A DNA stretch of 64,000 nucleotides. Source: an uncultured Ruminococcus sp. (GTDB taxonomy: Bacteria > Bacillota > Clostridia > Lachnospirales > Lachnospiraceae). The translations under genes were made by a program, and so were the position numbers. The notes under the pieces are model-generated. The model was not told the DNA's origin, made no database searches, and saw only the letters and a list, made by a program, of their open reading frames with translations. Positions 8,346 through 15,713 of this stretch are shown piece after piece; position 1 is the first letter of the stretch; each line of letters starts with the position of its first letter. The DNA is taken from the NCBI GenBank assembly GCA_900544395.1, contig UQVC01000011.1:1-64000 (forward strand), read 5' to 3'.

Positions 8346-9176
8346 TTAATTGGAAGTATGCTCCTGGCGGTACTTGACAGGAGTCATCTGAAAGTTCTTC
8401 CGAAAGATCTGTGTGAAATAAGACTGGGAAGAAAATCCTGTGGAAGACGCGATATCCGAAATGGAGTAATTGGTTGTCTCCAGAAGATATTGTGCACGTT
8501 TCAGACGGGTCTGGTTTAAATATTGGATCGGAGAAAGTCCGGCATATTTGGTAAAAGAATGAACCATATAGTATTTGTTCATGTGGGTCAGGGACGTCAG
8601 GGTATCCAGTGTAATATGTTCTGCATAATTGGAGTCCAGATATTCTTTGATTTGTGCGCATTCTTTGGTCATCCGGATGGAATTGATCGATACCGGGATC
8701 AGTTGTTGTGCCCGGATGATCTTTAAAATCAGGATCTCCAGAAGATGCTGACAGATGGTCTGAGATCCATACTGTGCGGTGCGAATCTCATAAAGCATTT
8801 GCCGAAATAATTCGTGGATACTGGAGTCATGTTCAAAATTACAGAAGACCTGTGCACATTCCTGATCTTTTTGCGAGAGAAAAGAAATCCCATCGATTCC
8901 CAGAACATAGTATTCCAGCGGACAGTCTTTGGAAGAACGTTCGGTGTGTTCTGTATAAGGGGGAATGATGACTAAGTCTCCCGGACGCAGTGAGGAATGC
9001 TGCTGATTAAAAGAAAAGCTGCCCTCTCCATTCACTACAAACAGCAGTTCCGTAAAATGATGGGTATGCATAATACTTTTCCAGTCTCCTTCATCTTTGG
9101 AGAAGGCGATGGAAAGCAGCTTGGCATTCAGATTCTGCAGATCTTCGGAGTTGATCAGATAGTGTCGATTACTCAT
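8346..9176 (-). CDS. AraC-family regulator with cupin sensor domain
   Basis: A 276-residue regulator. The N-terminal cupin-like sensing domain (about 10-140) contains HTHHFTELLFVVNGEGSF and LRPGDLVIIPPYTEH. The C-terminal pair of AraC helix-turn-helix motifs (about 170-272) contains NKYYMVHSFTKYAGLSPIQY and the signature SISDIASSTGFSSQSYFTQ. Such regulators bind a sugar and activate glycan-use genes. Its convergent neighbour is the GH112 phosphorylase, whose promoter lacks a good -35 box, so that gene is a plausible target. This link is inference. The start codon is preceded by an AAAGGAGAG site. Confidence 0.92.
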   Translation of the reverse strand: MSNRHYLINSEDLQNLNAKLLSIAFSKDEGDWKSIMHTHHFTELLFVVNGEGSFSFNQQHSSLRPGDLVIIPPYTEHTERSSKDCPLEYYVLGIDGISFLSQKDQECAQVFCNFEHDSSIHELFRQMLYEIRTAQYGSQTICQHLLEILILKIIRAQQLIPVSINSIRMTKECAQIKEYLDSNYAEHITLDTLTSLTHMNKYYMVHSFTKYAGLSPIQYLNQTRLKRAQYLLETTNYSISDIASSTGFSSQSYFTQIFRKNFQMTPVKYRQEHTSN

Positions 9177-9276
9177 ACATCTCTCCTTTGTGAAAATAAA
9201 GTTTTAGAGTAACGTTTCGAATTTTAGTTGTCTTTATCATAAACAAAATTCATAAAAAAAGCAAGAATAATAAAAG

Positions 9277-9831
9277 TCAGAATAATATCTCAAACCCCAT
9301 ATTGCATACTCCGGCCAGAACCATTACCAGGATCGGGTTTACCTTTTTCCGAAGGAGCAGGATGCATCCAAGGAAGATTCCCGCAGCTTTGAAATTGACA
9401 GAAGAAATACGGATCGGTGCATTTCCCCAGAGGGCAGTGATCAGGATGTAAATTCCGGCTGCAGCAATCAGGGCAACAACCGCAGGACGCAGGGTATGCA
9501 GCACACATTGCAGAGTGTCCAGATTTTTATATTTCAGATAAAGCCCTGCGATCAAAGTGACAAGGATACAGGAAGGCAGAATACAGCCAAGTGTGGCAAA
9601 AAGCGCGCCAACGCCCCCGGCAATCTTAATCCCTACAAAAGTGGCAGCATTGATGGCAATCGGTCCTGGAGTCATCTGGGAAATGGTGACAAGATCTGTA
9701 AATTCTGCCATGCTAAGCCAGTGATGGATATGGATCACCTCGTTTTGGATCAGCGGGAGAGCTGCATAGCCGCCTCCGAAACTGAAAGCTCCGATCTTCA
9801 GAAAGCTGAAAAACAGCTGCAGACAGATCAT
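9277..9831 (-). CDS. Chromate-transporter-family (CHR) protein, second half
   Basis: A 184-residue integral membrane protein of the CHR family, with the family block FLKIGAFSFGGGYAALPLI near the N-terminus and SQMTPGPIAINAATFVG around residue 50, followed by hydrophobic helices. It is a short single-domain form. Short CHR proteins work as heteromeric pairs with antiparallel topology, and the gene just upstream (4-base overlap) encodes the partner. The family was named for chromate efflux, but anaerobe members may carry other oxyanions, so the substrate is not assigned. Confidence 0.9.
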   Translation of the reverse strand: MICLQLFFSFLKIGAFSFGGGYAALPLIQNEVIHIHHWLSMAEFTDLVTISQMTPGPIAINAATFVGIKIAGGVGALFATLGCILPSCILVTLIAGLYLKYKNLDTLQCVLHTLRPAVVALIAAAGIYILITALWGNAPIRISSVNFKAAGIFLGCILLLRKKVNPILVMVLAGVCNMGFEILF

Positions 9832-10394
9832 TTGACATTCCTCCTTTTGGAAAACCAGGCCTGCAAGAGTCCCAGTATGATACAGAATAAAATCATGTAA
9901 ATCGCATTGATATGAAAGATGCAGTTGGCGATAAAAACACCAATCATGATCATCAGGGAAGAAAGGCGTTTTTCCTGTACGATCCCGCGTCCCATATCAT
10001 ATACAACAGAAGCGATAACCGCTGCAACGCCGGACTGCATTCCTTCCAGAAGCAGACGAATCCAGAGGTTGTCCTGGAAAGCAGTGTAAAATACGGAAAG
10101 AATGGAGATGATGACAAATGGAGGCAGGACCGTTGCAAGGACACAGAGCAGGGCTCCGGGAAGCCCGGCCAGCTGGAATCCTACAACGATCGCGCCGTTG
10201 ACAGCGATCGGTCCCGGAGCGGACTGGGCAATGGCGACAAGATCCAGCATTTCTTCTTCCTTGATCCAGTGATATTGATCGACAAATTTCTTTTTCATCA
10301 GAGTAACGATCACATAGCCCCCGCCAAATGTAAAAGCGCTTAAATAGAGCGTTGATAGAAATAATTTGCATAGCAGATGTTTTTTCGAATTCAT
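9828..10394 (-). CDS. Chromate-transporter-family (CHR) protein, first half
   Basis: A 188-residue short-chain CHR transporter subunit. The conserved block LSAFTFGGGYVIVTLM lies near residue 20 and AIAQSAPGPIAVNGAIVVG near 50, with several membrane helices after. It is the first gene of the two-gene minus-strand operon, with an AAGGAGGAG ribosome-binding site. The translationally coupled pair is the typical arrangement of the two-component CHR systems. Confidence 0.9.
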   Translation of the reverse strand: MNSKKHLLCKLFLSTLYLSAFTFGGGYVIVTLMKKKFVDQYHWIKEEEMLDLVAIAQSAPGPIAVNGAIVVGFQLAGLPGALLCVLATVLPPFVIISILSVFYTAFQDNLWIRLLLEGMQSGVAAVIASVVYDMGRGIVQEKRLSSLMIMIGVFIANCIFHINAIYMILFCIILGLLQAWFSKRRNVK

Positions 10395-10415
10395 AGGTTG
10401 CTCCTCCTTGTGTCT

Positions 10416-10444
10416 ATTGTAAACTGGATTTTGGCAGATGTAAA
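10416..10444 (-). promoter_or_regulatory. Sigma-A promoter of the CHR operon
   Basis: On the minus strand TTTACA (10444-10439) and TACAAT (10421-10416) are 17 bases apart, about 20-50 bases upstream of the start at 10394. The transcript would diverge from the SufC-like operon. Confidence 0.65.
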
Positions 10445-10461
10445 ATAATATGATTCCAAAG

Positions 10462-10490
10462 TTGACAAAATCCGATCCTGGGATTACAGT
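10462..10490 (+). promoter_or_regulatory. Sigma-A promoter of the Suf-like operon
   Basis: TTGACA (10462-10467) and TACAGT (10485-10490) are 17 bases apart, giving a leader of about 70 bases before the ATG at 10569. Confidence 0.6.
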
Positions 10491-10568
10491 TTAGGAAGAG
10501 TTTTTTGTCTGTCCAAAGCACTTATGGCAGATGCAGACTTGAATATAGGAAAAGGAAGTGACAGATAG

Positions 10569-11315
10569 ATGCTGCAGGTAGAACATTTATCTTTTGATGT
10601 GGCAGAAGATGGCAGGCAGTCCGAGATCCTCTCTGATGTGAGTTTTACAGTAGAAGATGGCGAAATGCTGGTGATCACAGGTCCAAATGGGGGCGGAAAA
10701 TCTACACTGGTGAAGGTTTTAATGGGGATCCATCAGGCGACATCGGGAAGGATTCTTTTGAATGGAACCGAGATTACAAATTTGAAGATCCATGAACGTG
10801 CCAGAGCAGGGATTGGATTTGCATTTCAGCAGCCTCCGCGGTTTAAAGGGATGACAGTGAGAAGACTGCTGTCACTGGCAGCAGGAAAGACACTGGATGA
10901 AACCACATGCTGCGATCTTTTAAGCAGTGTTGGGCTTTGTGCCAGAGAATACATTGACAGAGAAGCAGATGCCACGCTTTCAGGAGGAGAGATGAAACGC
11001 ATCGAGATTGCCACAGTACTGGCGAAATCACATGATATCTGTATTTTTGATGAGCCGGAAGCGGGAATCGATCTATGGAGTTTTTCGATGCTGGTTAAAC
11101 GATTTGAACAGATCCATCAAGAGAAAAAGGAAAGTCTGATCCTGATCTCTCATCAGGAGCGAATCATTGAAATGGCAGACCGGATCATGGTGATCGCAGA
11201 TGGAAAAGTGCAGTCCATTGGAACTGCCAGAGAGATGATCCCGCAGCTCTTCGGGGAAGAAGAACAGGCATGCGCCTGCAGGATGCAGAAAGGAGGACAA
11301 CTCTATGGAGCCTAA
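10569..11315 (+). CDS. SufC-like Fe-S assembly ATPase
   Basis: A 248-residue ABC ATPase without membrane domain. It has Walker A GPNGGGKST near residue 38, signature LSGGEMKR near 137, Walker B ICIFDEPEAGID near 158 and a switch histidine in ILISHQER. The wording around Walker B (DEPEAGID) and the absence of a permease are typical of SufC. It overlaps the SufB/D-like gene by 11 bases. SufC drives conformational change of the SufB/D scaffold during Fe-S cluster assembly. No sufS or sufU lies here, so this is the two-gene minimal form described as an ancestral SUF-like (SMS) system, or a specialised paralogue. Confidence 0.88.
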   Translation: MLQVEHLSFDVAEDGRQSEILSDVSFTVEDGEMLVITGPNGGGKSTLVKVLMGIHQATSGRILLNGTEITNLKIHERARAGIGFAFQQPPRFKGMTVRRLLSLAAGKTLDETTCCDLLSSVGLCAREYIDREADATLSGGEMKRIEIATVLAKSHDICIFDEPEAGIDLWSFSMLVKRFEQIHQEKKESLILISHQERIIEMADRIMVIADGKVQSIGTAREMIPQLFGEEEQACACRMQKGGQLYGA

Positions 11316-12225
11316 TAAGGTAACGCAGGAGATTTTGGATGTGATTGATTCCTATGGCTTCAAACAGGAGGGAGCCTATAATCTGCGGCTGAACGGAATG
11401 GCTGTCTGTCATGGGGACAGTCGGCATATCCATATTGTAAAGAAAGAGGACAGACCGGGAATTGACATTCACATCAGTGGAGAAGCGCAAAAAGAACAGG
11501 TCCACATTCCGGTGGTGATGACGCAGGAAGGCGTGGATGTGGTCTACAATGATTTTTATGTGGAAGATGGTGCAGATGTGACGATTGTTGCAGGATGTGG
11601 GATTCACGGAGAGGGATGCAGCGAGACCCGTCATGACGGCATTCATGCATTTCACATTGGAAAGAATGCGAATGTAACCTATGTTGAAAATCATTATGCA
11701 CAGGGAAATGGAAGTGGAAAAAAGATTCTCAATCCTGTGACGAAAATTTTTGTGGGAGAAAATTCGGTATTTACGCTGGAAACCACGCAGATCAAAGGGG
11801 TGGATTCCACAAAGCGTGAGACCCATGTGGAACTTGCGGAAGGTGCAAAGTTATATGTGACAGAAAAGCTGATGACACATGAGGATCAGAGCGCCATTTC
11901 GAATATGGATGTGGAGTTAAATGGAGAGAACAGTTCTGCCCGGATTGTTTCCCGTTCGGTTGCCAAAGGGACGTCTGCCCAGGTGTTCCATCCAAAAGCC
12001 ATTGGAAATGCCAGCTGTCATGCCCATGTACAGTGTGATTCGATCATCATGGATACGGCAAAGATCAGTTCCATTCCGGAGATCACGGCAAAACATGTGG
12101 ATGCACAGATTGTACATGAAGCAGCGATCGGCCGGATCAACGATGAGCAGCTTGTCAAATTGCAGACATTTGGTCTCAGTGAAGAAGAGGCAGAAGCAGT
12201 GGTTATCGAAAATTTCTTAACATAA
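11305..12225 (+). CDS. SufB/SufD-like Fe-S scaffold, short form
   Basis: A 306-residue protein of the SufBD family, much shorter than E. coli SufB (about 495) or SufD (about 423) because the N-terminal helical region is reduced. The beta-helix core shows VAGCGIHGEGCSE, NASCHAHVQCDSIIMD and the family C-terminal signature IVHEAAIGRINDEQL followed by GLSEEEAEAVVIENF. It pairs with the SufC-like ATPase just upstream. As the single SufB/D in a two-gene unit it probably forms a homodimeric scaffold. A strong terminator follows directly. Confidence 0.88.
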   Translation: MEPNKVTQEILDVIDSYGFKQEGAYNLRLNGMAVCHGDSRHIHIVKKEDRPGIDIHISGEAQKEQVHIPVVMTQEGVDVVYNDFYVEDGADVTIVAGCGIHGEGCSETRHDGIHAFHIGKNANVTYVENHYAQGNGSGKKILNPVTKIFVGENSVFTLETTQIKGVDSTKRETHVELAEGAKLYVTEKLMTHEDQSAISNMDVELNGENSSARIVSRSVAKGTSAQVFHPKAIGNASCHAHVQCDSIIMDTAKISSIPEITAKHVDAQIVHEAAIGRINDEQLVKLQTFGLSEEEAEAVVIENFLT

Positions 12226-12239
12226 AAATACGAAAGAGC

Positions 12240-12280
12240 AAGAGTTCGTTTCTCAATGAATGAGAAGCGGACTCTTTTTT
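12240..12280 (+). terminator. Intrinsic terminator after the Suf-like operon
   Basis: A 16-base-pair stem, AAGAGTTCGTTTCTCA with TGAGAAGCGGACTCTT (some G-U pairs), has a 5-base loop and is followed by a T-run. Confidence 0.88.
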
Positions 12281-12298
12281 GGTATGTTGCGTCCAGAC

Positions 12299-12324
12299 AC
12301 CCAATCGGGATCCGTGCATATGAT
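12299..12324 (+). promoter_or_regulatory. Possible sigma-K type sporulation promoter
   Basis: An AC dinucleotide at 12299-12300 and GCATATGAT at 12316-12324 are spaced as in mother-cell sigma-K promoters (AC, about 16 bases, CATAnnnT). It sits 23 bases upstream of dpaA, which is sigma-K controlled in Bacillus. The motif is short and could arise by chance. Confidence 0.4.
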
Positions 12325-12346
12325 GGAAGAAAAAGGATGTTAGAAA

Positions 12347-13204
12347 GTGGAAATGATCGGAATTATTGGCGGTGACCAGCGCCAGGTATATGTCTGCCGG
12401 TTTTTAAGAGAACAGGGGCGGAAGACGGCCGATATATTTTTGCCGGGCAGTGTCAGAGAAGAAACAGAAGAACAGCTATGGGAGGTTTGGGATGCGTGTC
12501 AGTATCTTCTGCTTCCTGTGCCGGCATTTCGAAGCGGGATTTTGAATCTGCAGACCGGACATCGGATAGAAGAAGGACAGATTGTCAGGCATATGAAACC
12601 AGGGCAGTGTCTGTTTGGCGGATGTTTTTCCAAAGAATTTCAAAAGCAGCTGGAGGAACGGGGAGGCAGTGCATATGATTTGATGCGCTGTGAACATGTG
12701 ATAACAGAAAATGCGGCTGTGACTGCAGAAGGAGCAATCGCAGAGGCTGTGATGAGAAGTTCTGCTGCATTCAGAGGCAGTGTCTGCATATTGACGGGAT
12801 ATGGACGATGCGGAAGTGCTCTGCATCGGAGCCTGAAAAACTGGGGATGCCGTCTGATGGTGTATGACTGCGAAAAAAATGCCTGCGAGAGGGCGAAAAA
12901 GGCAGGGGCGGTTGTCTGCAGCCGGGAAATGCTTGTGAAGGCGGCAGAAAAAGCAGCGTTTATTTTCAACACTGCCCCCTCTCTGGTGTGGACAGACGAA
13001 CTGCTGCAGCGGATATCACCAGATGCCTGTTTTCTGGAGCTTGCGTCTGCACCTGGAGGAGTGGATCTGGAAGCGGCAGAAAGGCAGGAGGTACGGATAC
13101 AGAAACTTCCAGGACTTCCTGGAAAAACAGCGCCCTGCACTGCCGGAAGAGTCCTCGGAGAAGAACTGCTGCGGGAAATTGAAAAAAGAGAGAAAAGGAA
13201 GTGA
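12347..13204 (+). CDS. dpaA: Dipicolinate synthase subunit A
   Basis: A 285-residue DpaA (SpoVFA). With DpaB it oxidises dihydrodipicolinate to dipicolinic acid in the mother cell for loading into the spore core. The N-terminal domain starts MIGIIGGDQRQVYVCRFL. The NAD(P)-binding Rossmann motif GYGRCG lies near residue 151 in LTGYGRCGSALHRSLKNWG. Start is GTG at 12347 with AAGGA about 9 bases upstream (ATG at 12353 is the alternative). It is followed at 5 bases by dpaB. Presence of both subunits shows the organism can make DPA by the Bacillus-type route and so probably forms heat-resistant spores. Confidence 0.92.
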   Translation: MEMIGIIGGDQRQVYVCRFLREQGRKTADIFLPGSVREETEEQLWEVWDACQYLLLPVPAFRSGILNLQTGHRIEEGQIVRHMKPGQCLFGGCFSKEFQKQLEERGGSAYDLMRCEHVITENAAVTAEGAIAEAVMRSSAAFRGSVCILTGYGRCGSALHRSLKNWGCRLMVYDCEKNACERAKKAGAVVCSREMLVKAAEKAAFIFNTAPSLVWTDELLQRISPDACFLELASAPGGVDLEAAERQEVRIQKLPGLPGKTAPCTAGRVLGEELLREIEKREKRK

Positions 13205-13209
13205 AATGA

Positions 13210-13788
13210 GTGAAGCTGAAAGGAAAGAAAATCGCAGTTGCAGTCACAGGTTCATTTTGTACGTATGAGAAAGTGTTTCGGGCACTGGAGGCGCTGCAGG
13301 AAGAAGGGGCAGAGCTTCAGACGATTTTTTCCGATGCGGCACAGACCATAGACAGCCGTTTTGGAAAGGCCGGACAATTTGTAGAACGGGCACGTAAAAT
13401 CACAGGAAGAGAGCCCATGTTGTCGATTGCGCAGGCAGAACCCATTGGTCCGAAAAGTCTGATGGATCTTTTGATCCTGATGCCCTGCACGGGAAACAGC
13501 ATTGCGAAACTGGCAAATGGGATCACAGATACACCGGCTCTGATGGCGGCAAAAGCACATCTTCGCAATGAGAAACCATTGCTGGTTGCAATCTCCACCA
13601 ATGATGCGCTGGGAATGAATATGAAAAATATCGGACTGTTATTGAACACCAAACATATTTATTTTGTGCCCTTTAAGCAGGATAATCCGCAAAAGAAGCC
13701 AAATTCCATGATCGCCAGCCTGGAATATGTGATACCTGCGGCAGAAGCAGCATTGGATGGCACACAATATCAACCGATCATTCAGTAG
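13210..13788 (+). CDS. dpaB: Dipicolinate synthase subunit B
   Basis: A 192-residue flavoprotein-family subunit of dipicolinate synthase (SpoVFB), with the flavin-fold opening KKIAVAVTGSFCTYEK, the block LLILMPCTGNSIAKLANGI near residue 92, and ATP/FMN-type loop residues in VAISTNDALG. Start is GTG at 13210 behind AAGGAAG. The length is normal for the family (about 195-200). The asparagine-synthetase homologue starts 14 bases downstream, so three genes appear co-transcribed. Confidence 0.93.
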   Translation: MKLKGKKIAVAVTGSFCTYEKVFRALEALQEEGAELQTIFSDAAQTIDSRFGKAGQFVERARKITGREPMLSIAQAEPIGPKSLMDLLILMPCTGNSIAKLANGITDTPALMAAKAHLRNEKPLLVAISTNDALGMNMKNIGLLLNTKHIYFVPFKQDNPQKKPNSMIASLEYVIPAAEAALDGTQYQPIIQ

Positions 13789-13802
13789 AAGAGGGGAAGA
13801 AG

Positions 13803-15542
13803 ATGGGAGCATTTACAGGATTTTGCAGTCGGAATCTGGGATTTGCGATCGGACGCTGTGAGGTGAAAAGACGGATTGCAGCGCCTGTTACATTAACCCG
13901 GCAGGGGCATACGTGCACCCTGGTATTTAATGGAGAATTATACAATGCAAAAGAGCTGAAAGCACAGTTGAAGATCCAGCCAAAGACACAGTATGACGAA
14001 GAATGTCTGCTGCTCTCTTATATGCAGGATGGACCGGAGTTTGTTCAGAAGGTCAATGGAATTTTTGGAGCGGCAATCTGGGATGAGACAAAACAGACCT
14101 TGTTTTTATTCCGAGACAGAATCGGTGCAAAACCTATGTTTTATACCCAGAAAAAAGAAACCCTGTTTTTTGCGTCTTCGATCGCAAGTCTGTTTCAGTA
14201 TCCGGGGGTAGAACCAGTACTTGATGAGAATGGGCTGTGTGAAGTTTTCGCACTGGGGCCGGCAAGAACACCGGGAAACGGAGTGTTTGCAGGTATTTCG
14301 GAAGTTCTTCCCGGACATTATCTCTCATTTTGTGATGGAGTCAGAACAGAACATTGTTACTGGAAACTGGAGAGTCATTCACATGAGGATTCCTTTGAGG
14401 AAACCGTAGAGAAAACGGCGTGGCTGCTGGAAGATGCAGTGACCAGACAGATGCGATGCAAAGAAAATGAACAGATTGCAGCTCTTTTGTCAGGTGGGGT
14501 GGACAGCAGCCTGGTGACGGCAATCTGTGGAGAGAATTTGCAGAAAAGAGGAAAAGTATTACAGACGTTTTCCTTTGATTTTGAAGGGAATAACCAGTAT
14601 TTTCAGGCAAATGCATTCCAGCCGAGCCAGGATCGCCCCTGGGTGGAGAAGATGACGGCATCCTGCGGAAGCAATCATCGATATCTGGAGTGCAGTAATG
14701 AACAGCTGGTGCAGTATCTGGATCAGGCAGTGGAGGCCCGATGCCTGCCGTGTATGGCAGATGTGGAGTCTTCCATGCTGTATTTTTGTTCCAGGGTAGC
14801 AGAACATGCGCAAGTTGTTCTGACCGGAGAATGTGCGGATGAGATTTTTGGCGGATATCCCTGGTTTCATAAAAAAGAAGCGTTTGAGACAAATGGATTT
14901 CCATGGTCATCCGATCAGACAGTCAGACAGAGCCTGCTTTCGGACAAATGGGTGAAGAAACTGCAGATGCAGGAGTATGCACAGTCGGCCTATGAACAGT
15001 CAGTGAGGGAGACGCCGGTATGTCCGGAAGATTCTGCACAGGAAAAGCGGCGAAGAGAAATTGCCTATCTGAATTTGAAATGGTTTATGGCAACATTGCT
15101 GGATCGGATGGAGCGGACCAGTTTTTACTGGAATCTGTCAGCCAGAGTGCCCATTGCAGATTACAGGATCATCGAATATGTGTGGAATGTCCCGTGGGAC
15201 ATGAAATGCAAAGACGGAATCCCAAAAGCGCTGCTTCGATGTGCCGGCAAAGGGAAGGTACCGGATGAGGTTCTATGGAGAAAGAAAAGTCCGTATCCGA
15301 AAACTTATCATCCGCAGTATGAATCACTGCTGGCGGAGCGATTTCAAAGAGAAGTGCTGGAGGATAAAAATGCGCCGATCCGGGAATTTCTGGATCGGAA
15401 AAAGGCAGAGCGTTTCCTAAATTCCCCGAAAGATTACGGAAAACCGTGGTACGGTCAGCTGATGGCGGGTCCGCAGATGATTGCGTATATGATGCAGGTC
15501 AATTACTGGATGGAACACTATCAGATCCGGATCCGACTTTAG
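13803..15542 (+). CDS. Asparagine-synthetase homologue with degenerate glutaminase domain
   Basis: A 579-residue AsnB-like protein. The C-terminal synthetase domain looks complete: PP-loop LLSGGVDSSLV near residue 230, GECADEIFGGYPWF near 343, and RKKSPYPKTYHP near 497. The N-terminal class II amidotransferase domain is abnormal. It begins Met-Gly-Ala, so the catalytic cysteine at position 2 is absent. About 30 residues are missing before the NGELYN motif, which falls at residue 43 and not near 74 as in E. coli AsnB, removing the HRGPD segment. No upstream in-frame start restores a cysteine. The protein should not hydrolyse glutamine. It may use free ammonia or form another amide. It lies in the dpaAB operon, implying expression in sporulation. 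Confidence 0.85.
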   Translation: MGAFTGFCSRNLGFAIGRCEVKRRIAAPVTLTRQGHTCTLVFNGELYNAKELKAQLKIQPKTQYDEECLLLSYMQDGPEFVQKVNGIFGAAIWDETKQTLFLFRDRIGAKPMFYTQKKETLFFASSIASLFQYPGVEPVLDENGLCEVFALGPARTPGNGVFAGISEVLPGHYLSFCDGVRTEHCYWKLESHSHEDSFEETVEKTAWLLEDAVTRQMRCKENEQIAALLSGGVDSSLVTAICGENLQKRGKVLQTFSFDFEGNNQYFQANAFQPSQDRPWVEKMTASCGSNHRYLECSNEQLVQYLDQAVEARCLPCMADVESSMLYFCSRVAEHAQVVLTGECADEIFGGYPWFHKKEAFETNGFPWSSDQTVRQSLLSDKWVKKLQMQEYAQSAYEQSVRETPVCPEDSAQEKRRREIAYLNLKWFMATLLDRMERTSFYWNLSARVPIADYRIIEYVWNVPWDMKCKDGIPKALLRCAGKGKVPDEVLWRKKSPYPKTYHPQYESLLAERFQREVLEDKNAPIREFLDRKKAERFLNSPKDYGKPWYGQLMAGPQMIAYMMQVNYWMEHYQIRIRL

Positions 15543-15602
15543 GAAAAGCAGGAGAAATGCAGTACGGTCAACACGGCATTGAGGCAGAATTAAAAATTAT
15601 AA

Positions 15603-15631
15603 TTGCATATTTATGCATCATCCATTAAAAT
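15603..15631 (+). promoter_or_regulatory. Putative promoter of the nhaC unit
   Basis: TTGCAT (15603-15608) and TAAAAT (15626-15631) are 17 bases apart, giving a leader of about 75 bases that holds a structured hairpin. Confidence 0.5.
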
Positions 15632-15639
15632 AGAACCAG

Positions 15640-15684
15640 ATACCCTGTTATGACCAGGCAAAAGCCGGAGCCAGGACAGGGTAT
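15640..15684 (+). promoter_or_regulatory. Two-tier hairpin in the nhaC leader
   Basis: Nine-base arms ATACCCTGT (15640-15648) and ACAGGGTAT (15676-15684) enclose an internal loop and an upper stem CCaGGC-AAAA-GCCGG with one bulged A. There is no T-run after it, so it is not a terminator. It may be a regulatory or stabilising leader element. No known riboswitch family was recognised. Confidence 0.4.
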
Positions 15685-15713
15685 TCGAATGTGGAGAGTA
15701 ATTAGAAAAGAGG

